NCBI RefSeq assembly: GCF_052857255.1
Contig: NC_135504.1
Location: 144,486,121-144,550,120 of the forward strand
Direction of reading: 5' to 3'
Length of the DNA stretch: 64,000 nt
Source: Amblyomma americanum
Taxonomy: Eukaryota; Arthropoda; Arachnida; Ixodida; Ixodidae
Of this stretch, positions 34,701 through 47,525 are shown piece by piece (position 1 is the stretch's first letter; the number at the start of each line of letters is the position of its first letter). A program made the position numbers and the translations under genes. The notes beneath the pieces are model-generated. The model saw only the letters and a program-made list of their open reading frames with translations, was not told the origin of the DNA and made no database searches.

Positions 34701-37700
34701 GCTAGTTTCGATCTAAAACGATGCATTCCGTTGTTTTGAGCCGGAATACAAGTTTTCGCGCAGTTCTGAGAGAAAAAGTTTACAATTTTCTCTCGTCTAC
34801 TCGTCGACGACTTGTAAAATCGATGCTCGTGAATCTTGCTAGTTTCGATCTAAAACGATGTATCCCGTTGTTTTGAGCCGGAATACAAGTTTTCGCGCAG
34901 TTCTGAGAGAAAAAGTTTACACCTTTCTCTCGTCTACTCTTCGACGACTTGTAAAATCAATGCTCGTGAATCTTGCTAGTTTCAATCTACAACGATGTAT
35001 CTCGTTGTATTGAGCTGGAATACAAGTTTTCGCGCAGTTCTGAGAGAAAAAGTTTACACCTTTCTCTCGTCTACTCTTCGACGACGTGTAAAATCGATGC
35101 TCGTGAATCTTGCTAGTTTCGATCTAAAACGATGTATCCCGTTGTTTTGAGCCGGAATACAAGTTTTCGTGCAGTTCTGAGAGAAAAAGTTTACACCTTT
35201 CTCTCGTCTACTCTTCGACGACTTGTAAAATCGATGCTCGTGAATCTTGCTAGTTTCGATCTAAAACGATGTATTCCGTTGTTTTGAGCCGGAATACAAG
35301 TTTTCGCGCAGTTCTGAGAGAGGAAGTTTACGCCTTTCTCTCGTCTACTCTTCGAGGACTTGTAAAATCGATGCTCGTGAATCTTGCTAGTTTCGATCTA
35401 AAACGATGTAACCCGTTGTTCTGAGCCGGAATACAAGTTCTGACGCAGTTCTGAGAGAAAACGTTTACACCTTTCTCTCGTCTACTCTTCGAGGACTTGT
35501 AAAATCGATGCTCGTGAATCTTGCTAGTTTCGATCTAAAACGATGAATCCCGTTGTTTTGAGCCGGAATACAAGTTTTCGCGCAGTTCTGAGAGAAAAAG
35601 TTTACACCTTTCTCTCGTTTACTTTTCGACTACTTGTAAAATCGATGCTCGTGAATCTTGCTAGTTTCGATCTAAAACGATGTATCCTGTTGTTTTGAGC
35701 CGGAATACAAGTTTTCGTGCAGTTCTGAGAGAAAAAGTTTACACCTTTCTCTTGTCTACACTTCGACGAGTTGTAAAATTGATGCTCGTGAATCTTGCTA
35801 GTTTCGATCTAAAACGATGTATTCCGTTGTTTTGAGCCGGAATACAAGTTTTCGCGCAGTTCTGAGAAAAAAAGTTTACACCTTTCTCTCGTCTACTCTT
35901 CGACGACTTGTAAAATCGATGGTCGTGAATCTTGCTAGTTTCGATCTAAAACGATGTATCCCGTTTTTTTGAGCCGGTATACAAGTTCTCGCGCAGTTCT
36001 GAGAAAAAAGTTTACACCTTTCCCTCGTTTACTCATCGACGACTTGTAAAAGCGATGCTTGTGAATCTTGCTAGTTTCGATCTAAAACGATGTATCCCGT
36101 TGTTTTGAGCCGGAATACAAGTTTTCGTGCAGTTCTGAGAGAAAACGTTTACACCTTTCTCTCGTCTACTCTTCGAGGACTTGTAAAATCGATGCTCGTG
36201 AATCTTGCTAGTTTCGATCTAAAACGATGAATCCTGTTGTTTTGAGCCGGAATACAAGTTTTCGCGCAGTTCTGAGAGAAAAAGTTTACACATTTCTCTC
36301 GTCTACTCTTCGACGACTTGCAAAATCGATGCTCGTGAATCTTGCTCGTTTCGATCTAAAACGATGTATCCCGTTGTTTTGAGCCGGAATACAAGTTTTC
36401 GTGCAGTTCTGAGAGAAAAAGTTTACACCTTTCTCTCGTCTACTCTTCGGCGACTTGTAAAATCGATGCTCGTGAATCTTGCTAGTTTCGATCTAAAACG
36501 ATGCATTCCGTTGTTTTGAGCCGGAATACAAGTTTTCGCGCAGTTCTGAGAGAAAAAGTTTACAATTTTCTCTCGTCTACTCGTCGACGACTTGTAAAAT
36601 CGATGCTCGTGAATCTTGCTAGTTTCGATCTAAAACGATGTATCCCGTTGTTTTGAGCCGGAATACAAGTTTTCGCGCAGTTCTCAGAGAAAAAGTTTAC
36701 ACCTTTCTCTCGTCTACTCTTCGACGACTTGTAAAATCGATGCTCGTGAATCTTGCTAGTTTCGATTTAAAACGATGTATCCCATTTTTTTGAGCCGGAA
36801 TACAAGTTTTCGTGCAGTTCTGAGAGAAAAAGTTTACACCTTTCTCTCGTCTACTCTTCGAGGACTTGTAAAAACGATGCTCGTGAATCTTGCTCGTTTT
36901 GATCTAAACCGATGTATCCCGTTGTTTTGAGCCGGAATACAAGTTTTCGTGCAGTTCTGAGAGGAAAAGTTTACACCTTTCTCTCGTCTACTCTTCGGCG
37001 ACTTGTAAAATCGATGCTCGTGAATCTTGCTAGTTTCGATCTAAAACGATGCATTCCGTTGTTTTGAGCCGGAATACAAGTTTTCGCGCAGTTCTGAGAG
37101 AAAAAGTTTACAATTTTCTCTCGTCTACTCGTCGACGACTTGTAAAATCGATGCTCGTGAATCTTGCTAGTTTCGATCTAAAACGATGTATCCCGTTGTT
37201 TTGAGCCGGAATACAAGTTTTCGCGCAGTTCTGAGAGAAAAAGTTTACACCTTTCTCTCGTCTACTCTTCGACGACTTGTAATATCGATGCTCGTGAATC
37301 TTGCTAGTTTCGATCTAAAACGATGTATCCCGTTGTTTTGAGCCGGAATACAAGTTTTCGTGCAGTTCTGAGAGAAAAAGTTTACACCTTTCTCTCGTCT
37401 GCTCTTCGACGACTTGTAAAATCGATGCTCGTGAATCTTGCTAGTTTCGATCTAAAACGATGTATTCCGTTGTTTTGAGCCGGAATACAAGTTTTCGCGC
37501 AGTTCTGAGAGAAGTTTACGCCTTTCTCTCGTCTACTCTTCGAGGACTTGTAAAATCGATGCTCGTGAATCTTGCTAGTTTCGATCTAAAACGATGTAAC
37601 CCGTTGTTCTGAGCCGGAATACAAGTTCTGACGCAGTTCTGAGAGAAAACGTTTACACCTTTCTCTCGTCTACTCTTCGAGGACTTGTAAAATCGATGCT

Positions 37701-40700
37701 CGTGAATCTTGCTAGTTTCGATCTAAAACGATGAATCCCGTTGTTTTGAGCCGGAATACAAGTTTTCGCGCAGTTCTGAGAGAAAAAGTTTACACCTTTC
37801 TCTCGTTTACTTTTCGACTACTTGTAAAATCGATGCTCGTGAATCTTGCTAGTTTCGATCTAAAACGATGTATCCTGTTGTTTTGAGCCGGAATACAAGT
37901 TTTCGTGCAGTTCTGAGAGAAAAAGTTTACACCTTTCTCTTGTCTACTCTTCGACGAGTTGTAAAATCGATGCTCGTGAATCTTGCTAGTTTCGATCTAA
38001 AACGATGTATTCCGTTGTTTTGAGCCGGAATACAAGTTTTCGCGCAGTTCTGAGAAAAAAAGTTTACACCTTTCTCTCGTCTACTCTTCGACGACTTGTA
38101 AAATCGATGCTCGTGAATCTTGCTAGTTTCGATCTAAAACGATGTATCCCGTTGTTTTGAGCCGGAATACAAGTTTTCGCGCAGTTCTGAGAGAAAAAGT
38201 TTACACCTTTCTCTCGTCTACTCTTCGACGACTTGTAATATCGATGCTCGTGAATCTTGCTAGTTTCGATCTAAAACGATGTATTCCGTTGTTTTGAGCC
38301 GGAATACAAGTTTTCGCGCAGTTCTCAGAGAAAAAGTTTACACCTTTCTCTCGTCTACTCTTCGACGACTTGTAAAATCGATGCTCGTGAATCTTGCTAG
38401 TTTCGATCTAAAACGATGTATCCCATTTTTTTGAGCCGGAATACAAGTTTTCGTGCAGTTCTGAGAGAAAAAGTTTACACCTTTCTCTCGTCTACTCTTC
38501 GAGGACTTGTAAAATCGATGCTCGTGAATCTTGCTCGTTTCGATCTAAACCGATGTATCCCGTTGTTTTGAGCCGGAATACAAGTTTTCGTGCAGTTCTG
38601 AGAGGAAAAGTTTACACCTTTCTCTCGTCTACTCTTCGGCGACTTGTAAAATCGATGCTCGTGAATCTTGCTAGTTTCGATCTAAAACGATGCATTCCGT
38701 TGTTTTGAGCCGGAATACAAGTTTTCGCGCAGTTCTGAGAGAAAAAGTTTACAATTTTCTCTCGTCTACTCGTCGACGACTTGTAAAATCGATGCTCGTG
38801 AATCTTGCTAGTTTCGATCTAAAACGATGTATCCCGTTGTTTTGAGCCGGAATACAAGTTTTCGCGCAGTTCTGAGAGAAAAAGTTTACACCTTTCTCTC
38901 GTCTACTCTTCGACGACTTGTAATATCGATGCTCGTGAATCTTGCTAGTTTCGATCTAAAACGATGTATTCCGTTGTTTTGAGCCGGAATACAAGTTTTC
39001 GCGCAGTTCTGAGAGAAAAAGTTTACACCTTTCTCTCGTCTACTCTTCGACGACTTGTAAAATCAATGCTCGTGAATCTTGCTAGTTTCGATCTACAACG
39101 ATGTATCTCGTTGTTTTGAGCTGGAATACAAGTTTTCGCGCAGTTCTGAGAGAAAAAGTTTACACCTTTCTCTCGTCTACTCTTCGACGACTTGTAAAAT
39201 CGATGCTCGTGAATCTTGCTAGTTTCGATCTAAAACGATGTATCCCGTTGTTTTGAGCCGGAATACAAGTTTTCGTGCAGTTCTGAGAGAAAAAGTTTAC
39301 ACCTTTCTCTCGTCTACTCTTCGACGACTTGTAAAATCGATGCTCGTGAATCTTGCTAGTTTCGATCTAAAACGATGTATTCCGTTGTTTTGAGCCGGAA
39401 TACAAGTTTTCGCGCAGTTCTGAGAGAAGAAGTTTACGCCTTTCTCTCGTCTACTCTTCGAGGACTTGTAAAATCGATGCTCGTGAATCTTGCTAGTTTC
39501 GATCTAAAACGATGTAACCCGTTGTTCTGAGCCGGAATACAAGTTCTGACGCAGTTCTGAGAGAAAACGTTTACACCTTTCTCTCGTCTACTCTTCGAGG
39601 ACTTGTAAAATCGAAGCTCGTGAATCTTGCTAGTTTCGATCTAAAACGATGAATCCCGTTGTTTTGAGCCGGAATACAAGTTTTCGCGCAGTTCTGAGAG
39701 AAAAAGTTTACACCTTTCTCTCGTTTACTTTTCGACTACTTGTAAAATCGATGCTCGTGAATCTTGCTAGTTTCGATCTAAAACGATGTATCCTGTTGTT
39801 TTGAGCCGGAATACAAGTTTTCGTGCAGTTCTGAGAGAAAAAGTTTACACCTTTCTCTTGTCTACTCTTCGACGAGTTGTAAAATCGATGCTCGTGAATC
39901 TTGCTAGTTTCGATCTAAAACGATGTATTCCGTTGTTTTGAGCCGGAATACAAGTTTTCGCGCAGTTCTGAGAAAAAAAGTTTACACCTTTCTCTCGTCT
40001 ACTCTTCGACGACTTGTAAAATCGATGGTCGTGAATCTTGCTAGTTTCGATCTAAAACGATGTATCCCGTTTTTTTGAGCCGGTATACAAGTTCTCGCGC
40101 AGTTCTGAGAAAAAAGTTTACACCTTTCCCTCGTTTACTCATCGACGACTTGTAAAAGCGATGCTTGTGAATCTTGCTAGTTTCGATCTAAAACGATGTA
40201 TCCCGTTGTTTTGAGCCGGAATACAAGTTTTCGTGCAGTTCTGAGAGAAAAAGTTTACACCTTTCTCTCGTCTACTCTTCGAGGACTTGTAAAATCGATG
40301 CTCGTGAATCTTGCTAGTTTCGATCTAAAACGATGAATCCTGTTGTTTTGAGCCGGAATACAAGTTTTTCGCGCAGTTCTGAGAGAAAAAGTTTACACAT
40401 TTCTCTCGTCTACTCTTCGACGACTTGCAAAATCGATGCTCGTGAATCTTGCTCGTTTCGATCTAAAACGATGTATCCCGTTGTTTTGAGCCGGAATACA
40501 AGTTTTCGTGCAGTTCTGAGAGAAAAAGTTTACACCTTTCTCTCGTCTACTCTTCGGCGACTTGTAAAATCGATGCTCGTGAATCTTGCTAGTTTCGATC
40601 TAAAACGATGCATTCCGTTGTTTTGAGCCGGAATACAAGTTTTCGCGCAGTTCTGAGAGAAAAAGTTTACAATTTTCTCTCGTCTACTCGTCGACGACTT

Positions 40701-42191
40701 GTAAAATCGATGCTCGTGAATCTTGCTAGTTTCGATCTAAAACGATGTATCCCGTTGTTTTGAGCCGGAATACAAGTTTTCGCGCAGTTCTGAGAGAAAA
40801 AGTTTACACCTTTCTCTCGTCTACTCTTCGACGACTTGTAAAATCGATGCTCGTGAATCTTGCTAGTTTCGATCTAAAACGATGTATCCCGTTTTTTTGA
40901 GCCGGAATACAAGTTTTCGTGCAGTTCTGAGAGAAAAAGTTTACACCCTTCTCTCGTCTACTCTTCGAGGACTTGTAAAATCGATGCTCGTGAATCTTGC
41001 TCGTTTCGATCTAAAACGATGTATCCCGTTGTTTTGAGCCGGAATACAAGTTTTCTTGCAGTTCTGAGAGAAAACGTTTACACCTTTCTCTCGTCTACTC
41101 TTCGACGACTTATATTATTGATGCTCGTGAATCTTGCTAGTTTCGATCTAAAACGATGCATTCCGTTGTTTTGAGCCGGAATACAAGTTTTCGCGCAGTT
41201 CTGAGAGAAAAAGTTTACAATTTTCTCTCGTCTACTCGTCGACGACTTGTAAAATCGATGCTCGTGAATCTTGCTAGTTTCGATCTAAAACGATGTATTC
41301 CGTTGTTTTGAGCCGGAATACAAGTTTTCGCGCAGTTCTGAGAGAAAAACTTTACACCTTTCTCTCGTCTACTCTTCGACGACTTGTAAAATCAATGCTC
41401 GTGAATCTTGCTAGTTTCGATCTACAACGATGAATCCTGTTGTTTTGAGCCGGAATACAAGTTTTCGCGCTATTCTGAGAGAAGTTTACGCCTTTCTCTC
41501 GTCTACTCTTCGACGACTTGCAAAATCGATGCTCGTGAATCTTGCTCGTTTCGATCTAAAACGATGTATCCCGTTGTTTTGAGCCGGAATACAAGTTTTC
41601 GTGCAGTTCTGAGAGAAAAAGTTTACACCTTTCTCTCGTCTACTCGTCGACGACTTGTAAAATCGATGCTCGTGAATCTTGCTAGTTTCGATCTAAAACG
41701 ATGTATCCCGTTGTTTTGAGCCGGAATACAAGTTTTCGCGCAGTTCTGAGAGAAAATGTTTACACCTTTCTCTCGTCTACTCTTCGACGACTTGCAAAAT
41801 CGATGCTCGTGAATCTTGCTCGTTTAGATCTAAAACGATGTATCCCGTTGTTTTGAGCCGGAATAAAAGTTTTCGTGCAGTTCTGAGAGAAAAAGTTTAC
41901 ACCTTTCTCTCGTCTACTCTTCGGCGACTTGTAAAATCGATGCTCGTGAATCTTGCTAGTTTCGATCTAAAACGATGTATTCCGTTGTTTTGAGCCGGAA
42001 TACAAGTTTTCGCGCAGTTCTGAGAGAAAAAGTTTACACCTTTCTCTCGTCTACTCTTCGACGACTTGTAAAATCGATGCTCGTGAATCTTGCTAGTTTC
42101 GATCTAAAACGATGTATCCCGTTTTTTTGAGCCGGAATACAAGTTTTCGTGCAGTTCTGAGAGAAAAAGTTTACACCTTTCTCTCGTCTAC
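31748..42191 (+). repeat. Satellite segment with a distinct HOR family
   Basis: This stretch has no PLE and is built from ctcgttt, ggcgac/cattccg/gtttacaatttt and gaggac subtypes. A marker monomer with tctctcgttt followed by acttttcgac occurs at 35611, 37799 and 39717, spacings of 2188 and 1918 bp (16 monomers minus 4 bp, and 14 monomers). The tttccctcgtttactc marker occurs at about 36021 and 40127, 4106 bp apart. Small indels include a gagagaagtttacgcc monomer near 37,510 and an extra T (caagtttttcgcg) near 40,366. No gene is seen; the 97- and 103-codon frames near 40,333 and 41,408 are read-through across such indels. Confidence 0.92.
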
Positions 42192-43205
42192 TCTTTGACG
42201 ACTTGTAAAATCGATGCTCGTGAATCTTGCTAGTTTCGATCTAAAACGATGCATTCCGTTGTTTTGAGCCGGAATACAAGTTTTCGCGCAGTTCTGAGAG
42301 AAAAAGTTTACAATTTTCTCTCGTCTACTCGTCGACGACTTGTAAAATCGATGCTCGTGAATCTTGCTAGTTTTGATCTAAAACGATGTATCCCGTTTTT
42401 TTGAGCCGGAATACAAGTTTTCGTGCAGTTCTGAGAGAAAAAGTTTACACCTTTCTCTCGTCTACTCTTCGAGGACTTGTAAAATCGATGCTCGTGAATC
42501 TTGCTCGTTTCGATCTAAAACGATGTATCCCGTTGTTTTGAGCCGGAATACAAGTTTTCGTGCAGTTCTGAGAGAAAAAGTTTACACCTTTCTCTCGTCT
42601 ACTCTTTGACGACTTGTAAAATCGATGCTCGTGAATCTTGCTAGTTTCGATCTAAAACGATGCATTCCGTTGTTTTGAGCCGGAATACAAGTTTTCGCGC
42701 AGTTCTGAGAGAAAAAGTTTACAATTTTCTCTCGTCTACTCGTCGACGACTTGTAAAATCGATGCTCGTGAATCTTGCTAGTTTTGATCTAAAACGATGT
42801 ATTCCGTTGTTTTGAGCCGGAATACAAGTTTTCGCGCAGTTCTGAGAGAAAACGTTTACACCTTTCTCTCGTCTCCTCTTCGACGACTTGTAAAATCAAT
42901 GCTCGTGAATCTTGCTAGTTTCGATCTACAACGATGTATCTCGTTGTTTTGAGCTGGAATACAAGTTTTCGCGCACTTCTGAGAGAAAAAGTTTACACCT
43001 TTCTCTCGTCTACTCTTCGACGACTTGTAAAATCGATGCTCGTGAATCTTGCTAGTTTCGATCTAAAACGATGTATCCCGTTGTTTTGAGCCGGAATACA
43101 AGTTTTCGTGCAGTTCTGAGAGAAAAAGTTTACACCTTTCTCTCTACTCTTCGACGACTTGTAAAATCGATGCTCGTGAATCTTGCTAGTTTCGATCTAA
43201 AACGA
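42192..43205 (+). repeat. ~1-kb third copy of a super-repeat segment (matches 4111-5124)
   Basis: At offset 38,081 this segment matches 4111-5124 and its copy-B counterpart 48,214-49,227. The rare variants tctcctc (42872, 4791, 48894) and cgcacttctg are shared by all three. Similarity changes at about 42,190 on the left, and at about 43,205 on the right, where tattccg replaces aatcctg. It is therefore a patch of the copy A/B type just before copy B. Confidence 0.88.
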
Positions 43206-44103
43206 TGTATTCCGTTGTTTTGAGCCGGAATACAAGTTTTCGCGCAGTTCTGAGAGAAAAAGTTTACAATTTTCTCTCGTCTACTCGTCGACGATTTGTA
43301 AAATCGATGCTCGCGAATCTTACTAGTTTTGATCTAAAACGATGTATACCGTTGTTTTGAGCCGGAATACAAGTTTTCGTGCAGTTCTGAGAGAAAACGT
43401 TTACACCTTTCTCTCGTCTACTCTTCGACGACTTTTAAAATCGATGCTCGTGAATCTTGCTAGTTTCGATCTAAAACGATGTATCCCGTTGTTTTCAGCC
43501 GGAATACAAGTTTTCGCGCAGTTCTAAGAGAAAAAGTTTACACCTTTCTCTCGTCTACTCTTCGACGACTTGTAATATCGATGCTCGTGAATCTTGCTAG
43601 TTTCGATCTAAAACGATGTATTCCGTTGTTTTGAGCCAGAATACAAGTTTTCGCGCAGTTCTGAGAGAAAAAGTTTACGCCTTTCTCTCGTCTACTCTTC
43701 GATGACTTGTAAAATCGATGCTCGTGAATCTTGCTAGTTTCGATCTAAAACGATGTAACCCGTTGTTCTGAGCCGGAATACAAGTTCTGACGCAGTTCTG
43801 AGAGAAAACGTTTACACCTTTCTCTCGTCTACTCTTCGAGGACTTGTAAAATCGATCCTCGTGAATCTTGCTAGTTTCGATCTAAAAGGATGAATCCCGT
43901 TGTTTTGAGCCGGAATACAAGTTTTCGCGCAGTTCTGAGAGAAAAAAATTACACCTTTCTCTCGTCTACTCTTCGACGACTTGTAAAATCGATGCTCGTG
44001 AATCTTGCTAGTTTCGATCTAAAACGATGTATCCTGTTGTTTTGAGCCGGAATACAAGTTTTCGTGCAGTTCTGAGAGAAAAAGTTAACACCTTTCTCTT
44101 GTC
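43206..44103 (+). repeat. Mosaic satellite junction leading into copy B
   Basis: The segment begins with subtypes typical of the 14,700-14,900 and 17,750-17,850 regions (gatgctcgcgaatcttac). It skips to a cttttaaaatc monomer and an empty PLE site, then continues through gtttacgcc/gatgac, taacccg, gatcctc/aaaagg and tatcctg to a gttaacacc monomer that ends just before 44104. The order joins the PLE-block family to the 9/16-monomer family. Confidence 0.85.
43521..43530 (+). other. Empty PLE target site 4 (gttctaagag)
   Basis: This is an unoccupied paralogue with the same upstream cttttaaaatc monomer and downstream aatatcg monomer as the filled sites. An adjacent private variant (gttttcagccgg) separates it from the others. 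Confidence 0.85.
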
Positions 44104-45336
44104 TACTCTTCGACGAGTTGTAAAATCGATGCTCGTGAATCTTGCTAGTTTCGATCTAAAACGATGTATTCTGTTGTTTTGAGCCGGAATACAAGTTTTC
44201 GCGCAGTTCTGAGAAAAAAAGTTTACACCTTTCTCTCGTCTACTCTTCGACGACTTGTAAAATCGATGCTCGTGAATCTTGCTAGTTTCGATCTAAAACG
44301 ATGTATCCCGTTTTTTTGAGCCGGTATACAAGTTTTCGTGCAGTTCTGAGAGAAAAAGTTTACACCTTTCTCTCGTCTACTCTTCGAGGACTTGTAAAAT
44401 CGATGCTTGTGAATCTTGCTAGTTTCGATCTAAAACGATGAATCCTGTTGTTTTGAGCCGGAATACAAGTTTTCGCGCAGTTCTGAGAGAAAAAGTTTAC
44501 ACCTTTCTCTCGTCTACTCTTCGACGACTTGTAAAATCGATGCTCGTGAATCTTGCTAGTTTCGATCTAAAACGATGTATCCCGTTTTTTTGAGCCGGAA
44601 TACAAGTTTTCGTGCAGTTCTGAGAGAAAAAGTTTACACCTTTCTCTCGTCTACTCTTCGAGGACTTGTAAAATCGATGCTCGTGAATCTTGCTCGTTTC
44701 GATCTAAAACGATGTATCCCGTTGTTTTGAGCCGGAATACAAGTTTTCGTGCAGTTCTGAGAGAAAAAGTTTACACCTTTCTCTCGTCTACTCTTTGACG
44801 ACTTGTAAAATCGATGCTCGTGAATCTTGCTAGTTTCGATCTAAAACGATGCATTCCGTTGTTTTGAGCCGGAATACAAGTTTTCGCGCAGTTCTGAGAG
44901 AAAAAGTTTACAATTTTCTCTCGTCTACTCGTCGACGACTTGTAAAATCGATGCTCGTGAATCTTGCTAGTTTCGATCTAAAACGATGTAACCCGTTGTT
45001 CTGAGCCGGAATACAAGTTCTGACGCAGTTCTGAGAGAAAACGTTTACACCTTTCTCTCGTCTACTCTTCGAGGACTTGTAAAATCGATCCTCGTGAATC
45101 TTGCTAGTTTCGATCTAAAAGGATGAATCCCGTTGTTTTGAGCCGGAATACAAGTTTTCGCGCAGTTCTGAGAGAAAAAGTTTACACCTTTCTCTCGTCT
45201 ACTCTTCGACGACTTGTAAAATCGATGCTCGTGAATCTTGCTAGTTTCGATCTAAAACGATGTATCCTGTTGTTTTGAGCCGGAATACAAGTTTTCGTGC
45301 AGTTCTGAGAGAAAAAGTTAACACCTTTCTCTTGTC
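44104..45336 (+). repeat. HOR block of 9 monomers (copy B)
   Basis: This is the counterpart of 1-1233 at offset 44,103, with the same nine subtypes in the same order. A single-base difference at 44930 (c, against t at 827) was noticed. Confidence 0.9.
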
Positions 45337-47525
45337 TACTCTTCGACGAGTTGTAAAATCGATGCTCGTGAATCTTGCTAGTTTCGATCGAAAACGATGT
45401 ATTCTGTTGTTTTGAGCCGGAATACAAGTTTTCGCGCAGTTCTGAGAAAAAAAGTTTACACCTTTCTCTCGTCTACTCTTCGACGACTTGTAAAATCGAT
45501 GCTCGTGAATCTTGCTAGTTTCGATCTAAAACGATGTATCCCGTTTTTTTGAGCCGGTATACAAGTTTTCGTGCAGTTCTGAGAGAAAAAGTTTACACCT
45601 TTCTCTCGTCTACTCTTCGAGGACTTGTAAAATCGATGCTTGTGAATCTTTCTAGTTTCGATCTAAAACGATGAATCCTGTTGTTTTGAGCCGGAATACA
45701 AGTTTTCGCGCAGTTCTGAGAGAAAAAGTTTACACCTTTCTCTCGTCTACTCTTCGACGACTTGTAAAATCGATGCTCGTGAATCTTGCTAGTTTCGATC
45801 TAAAACGATGTATCCCGTTTTTTTGAGCCGGAATACAAGTTTTCGTGCAGTTCTGAGAGAAAAAGTTTACACCTTTCTCTCGTCTACTCTTCGAGGACTT
45901 GTAAAATCGATGCTCGTGAATCTTGCTCGTTTCGATCTAAAACGATGTATCCCGTTGTTTTGAGCCGGAATACAAGTTTTCGTGCAGTTCTGAGAGAAAA
46001 AGTTTACACCTTTCTCTCGTCTACTCTTTGACGACTTGTAAAATCGATGCTCGTGAATCTTGCTAGTTTCGATCTAAAACGATGCATTCCGTTGTTTTGA
46101 GCCGGAATACAAGTTTTCGCGCAGTTCTGAGAGAAAAAGTTTACAATTTTCTCTCGTCTACTCGTCGACGACTTGTAAAATCGATGCTCGTGAATCTTGC
46201 TAGTTTTGATCTAAAACGATGTATTCCGTTGTTTTGAGCCGGAATACAAGTTTTCGCGCAGTTCTGAGAGAAAACGTTTACACCTTTCTCTCGTCTACTC
46301 TTCGACGACTTGTAAAATCAATGCTCGTGAATCTTGCTAGTTTCGATCTACAACGATGTATCTCGTTGTTTTGAGCTGGAATACAAGTTTTCGCGCAGTT
46401 CTGAGAGAAAAAGTTTACACCTTTCTCTCGTCTACTCTTCGACGACTTGTAAAATCGATGCTCGTGAATCTTGCTAGTTTCGATCTAAAACGATGTATCC
46501 CGTTGTTTTGAGCCGGAATACAAGTTTTCGTGCAGTTCTGAGAGAAAAAGTTTACACCTTTCTCTCTACTCTTCGACGACTTGTAAAATCGATGCTCGTG
46601 AATCTTGCTAGTTTCGATCTAAAACGATGAATCCTGTTGTTTTGAGCCGGAATACAAGTTTCCGCGCAGTACTGAGAGAAAAAGTTTACACCTTTCTCTC
46701 GTCTACTCTTCGACGACTTTTAAAATCGATGCTCGTGAATCTTGCTAGTTTCGATCTAAAACGATGTATCCCGTTGTTCTGAGCCGGAATACAAGTTCTG
46801 ACGCAGTTCTGAGAGAAAACGTTTACACCTTTCTCTCGTCTACTCTTCGAGGACTTGTAAAATCGCGGCTCGTGAATCTTGCTAGTTTCGATCTAAAAGG
46901 ATGAATCCCGTTGTTTTGAGCCGGAATACAAGTTTTCGCGCAGTTCTGAGAGAAAAAGTTTACACCTTTCTCTCGTCTACTCTTCGACGACTTGTAAAAT
47001 CGATGCTCGTGAATCTTGCTAGTTTCGATCTAAAACGATGTATCCTGTTGTTTTGAGCCGGAATACAAGTTTTCGTGCAGTTCTGAGAGAAAAAGTTTAC
47101 ACCTTTCTCTTGTCTACTCTTCGATGAGTTGTAAAATCGATGCTCGTGAATCTTGCTAGTTTCGATCTAAAACGATGTATTCTGTTGTTTTGAGCCGGAA
47201 TACAAGTTTTCGCGCAGTTCTGAGAGAAAAAGTTTACAATTTTCTCTCGTCTACTCGTCGACGACTTGTAAAATCGATGCTCGTGAATCTTGCTAGTTTC
47301 GATCTAAAACGATGTAACCCGTTGTTCTGAGCCGGAATACAAGTTCTGACGCAGTTCTGAGAGAAAACGTTTACACCTTTCTCTCGTCTACTCTTCGAGG
47401 ACTTGTAAAATCGATCCTCGTGAATCTTGCTAGTTTCGATCTAAAAGGATGAATCCCGTTGTTTTGAGCCGGAATACAAGTTTTCGTGCAGTTCTGAGAG
47501 AAAAAGTTAACACCTTTCTCTTGTC
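45337..47525 (+). repeat. HOR block of 16 monomers, 2189 bp (copy B)
   Basis: This is the counterpart of 1234-3422, with the 134-bp ctctctac monomer at the same place (tact at 46567). Differences include c at 46866 (a at 2763) and g at 45865 (a at 1762). Confidence 0.88.
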
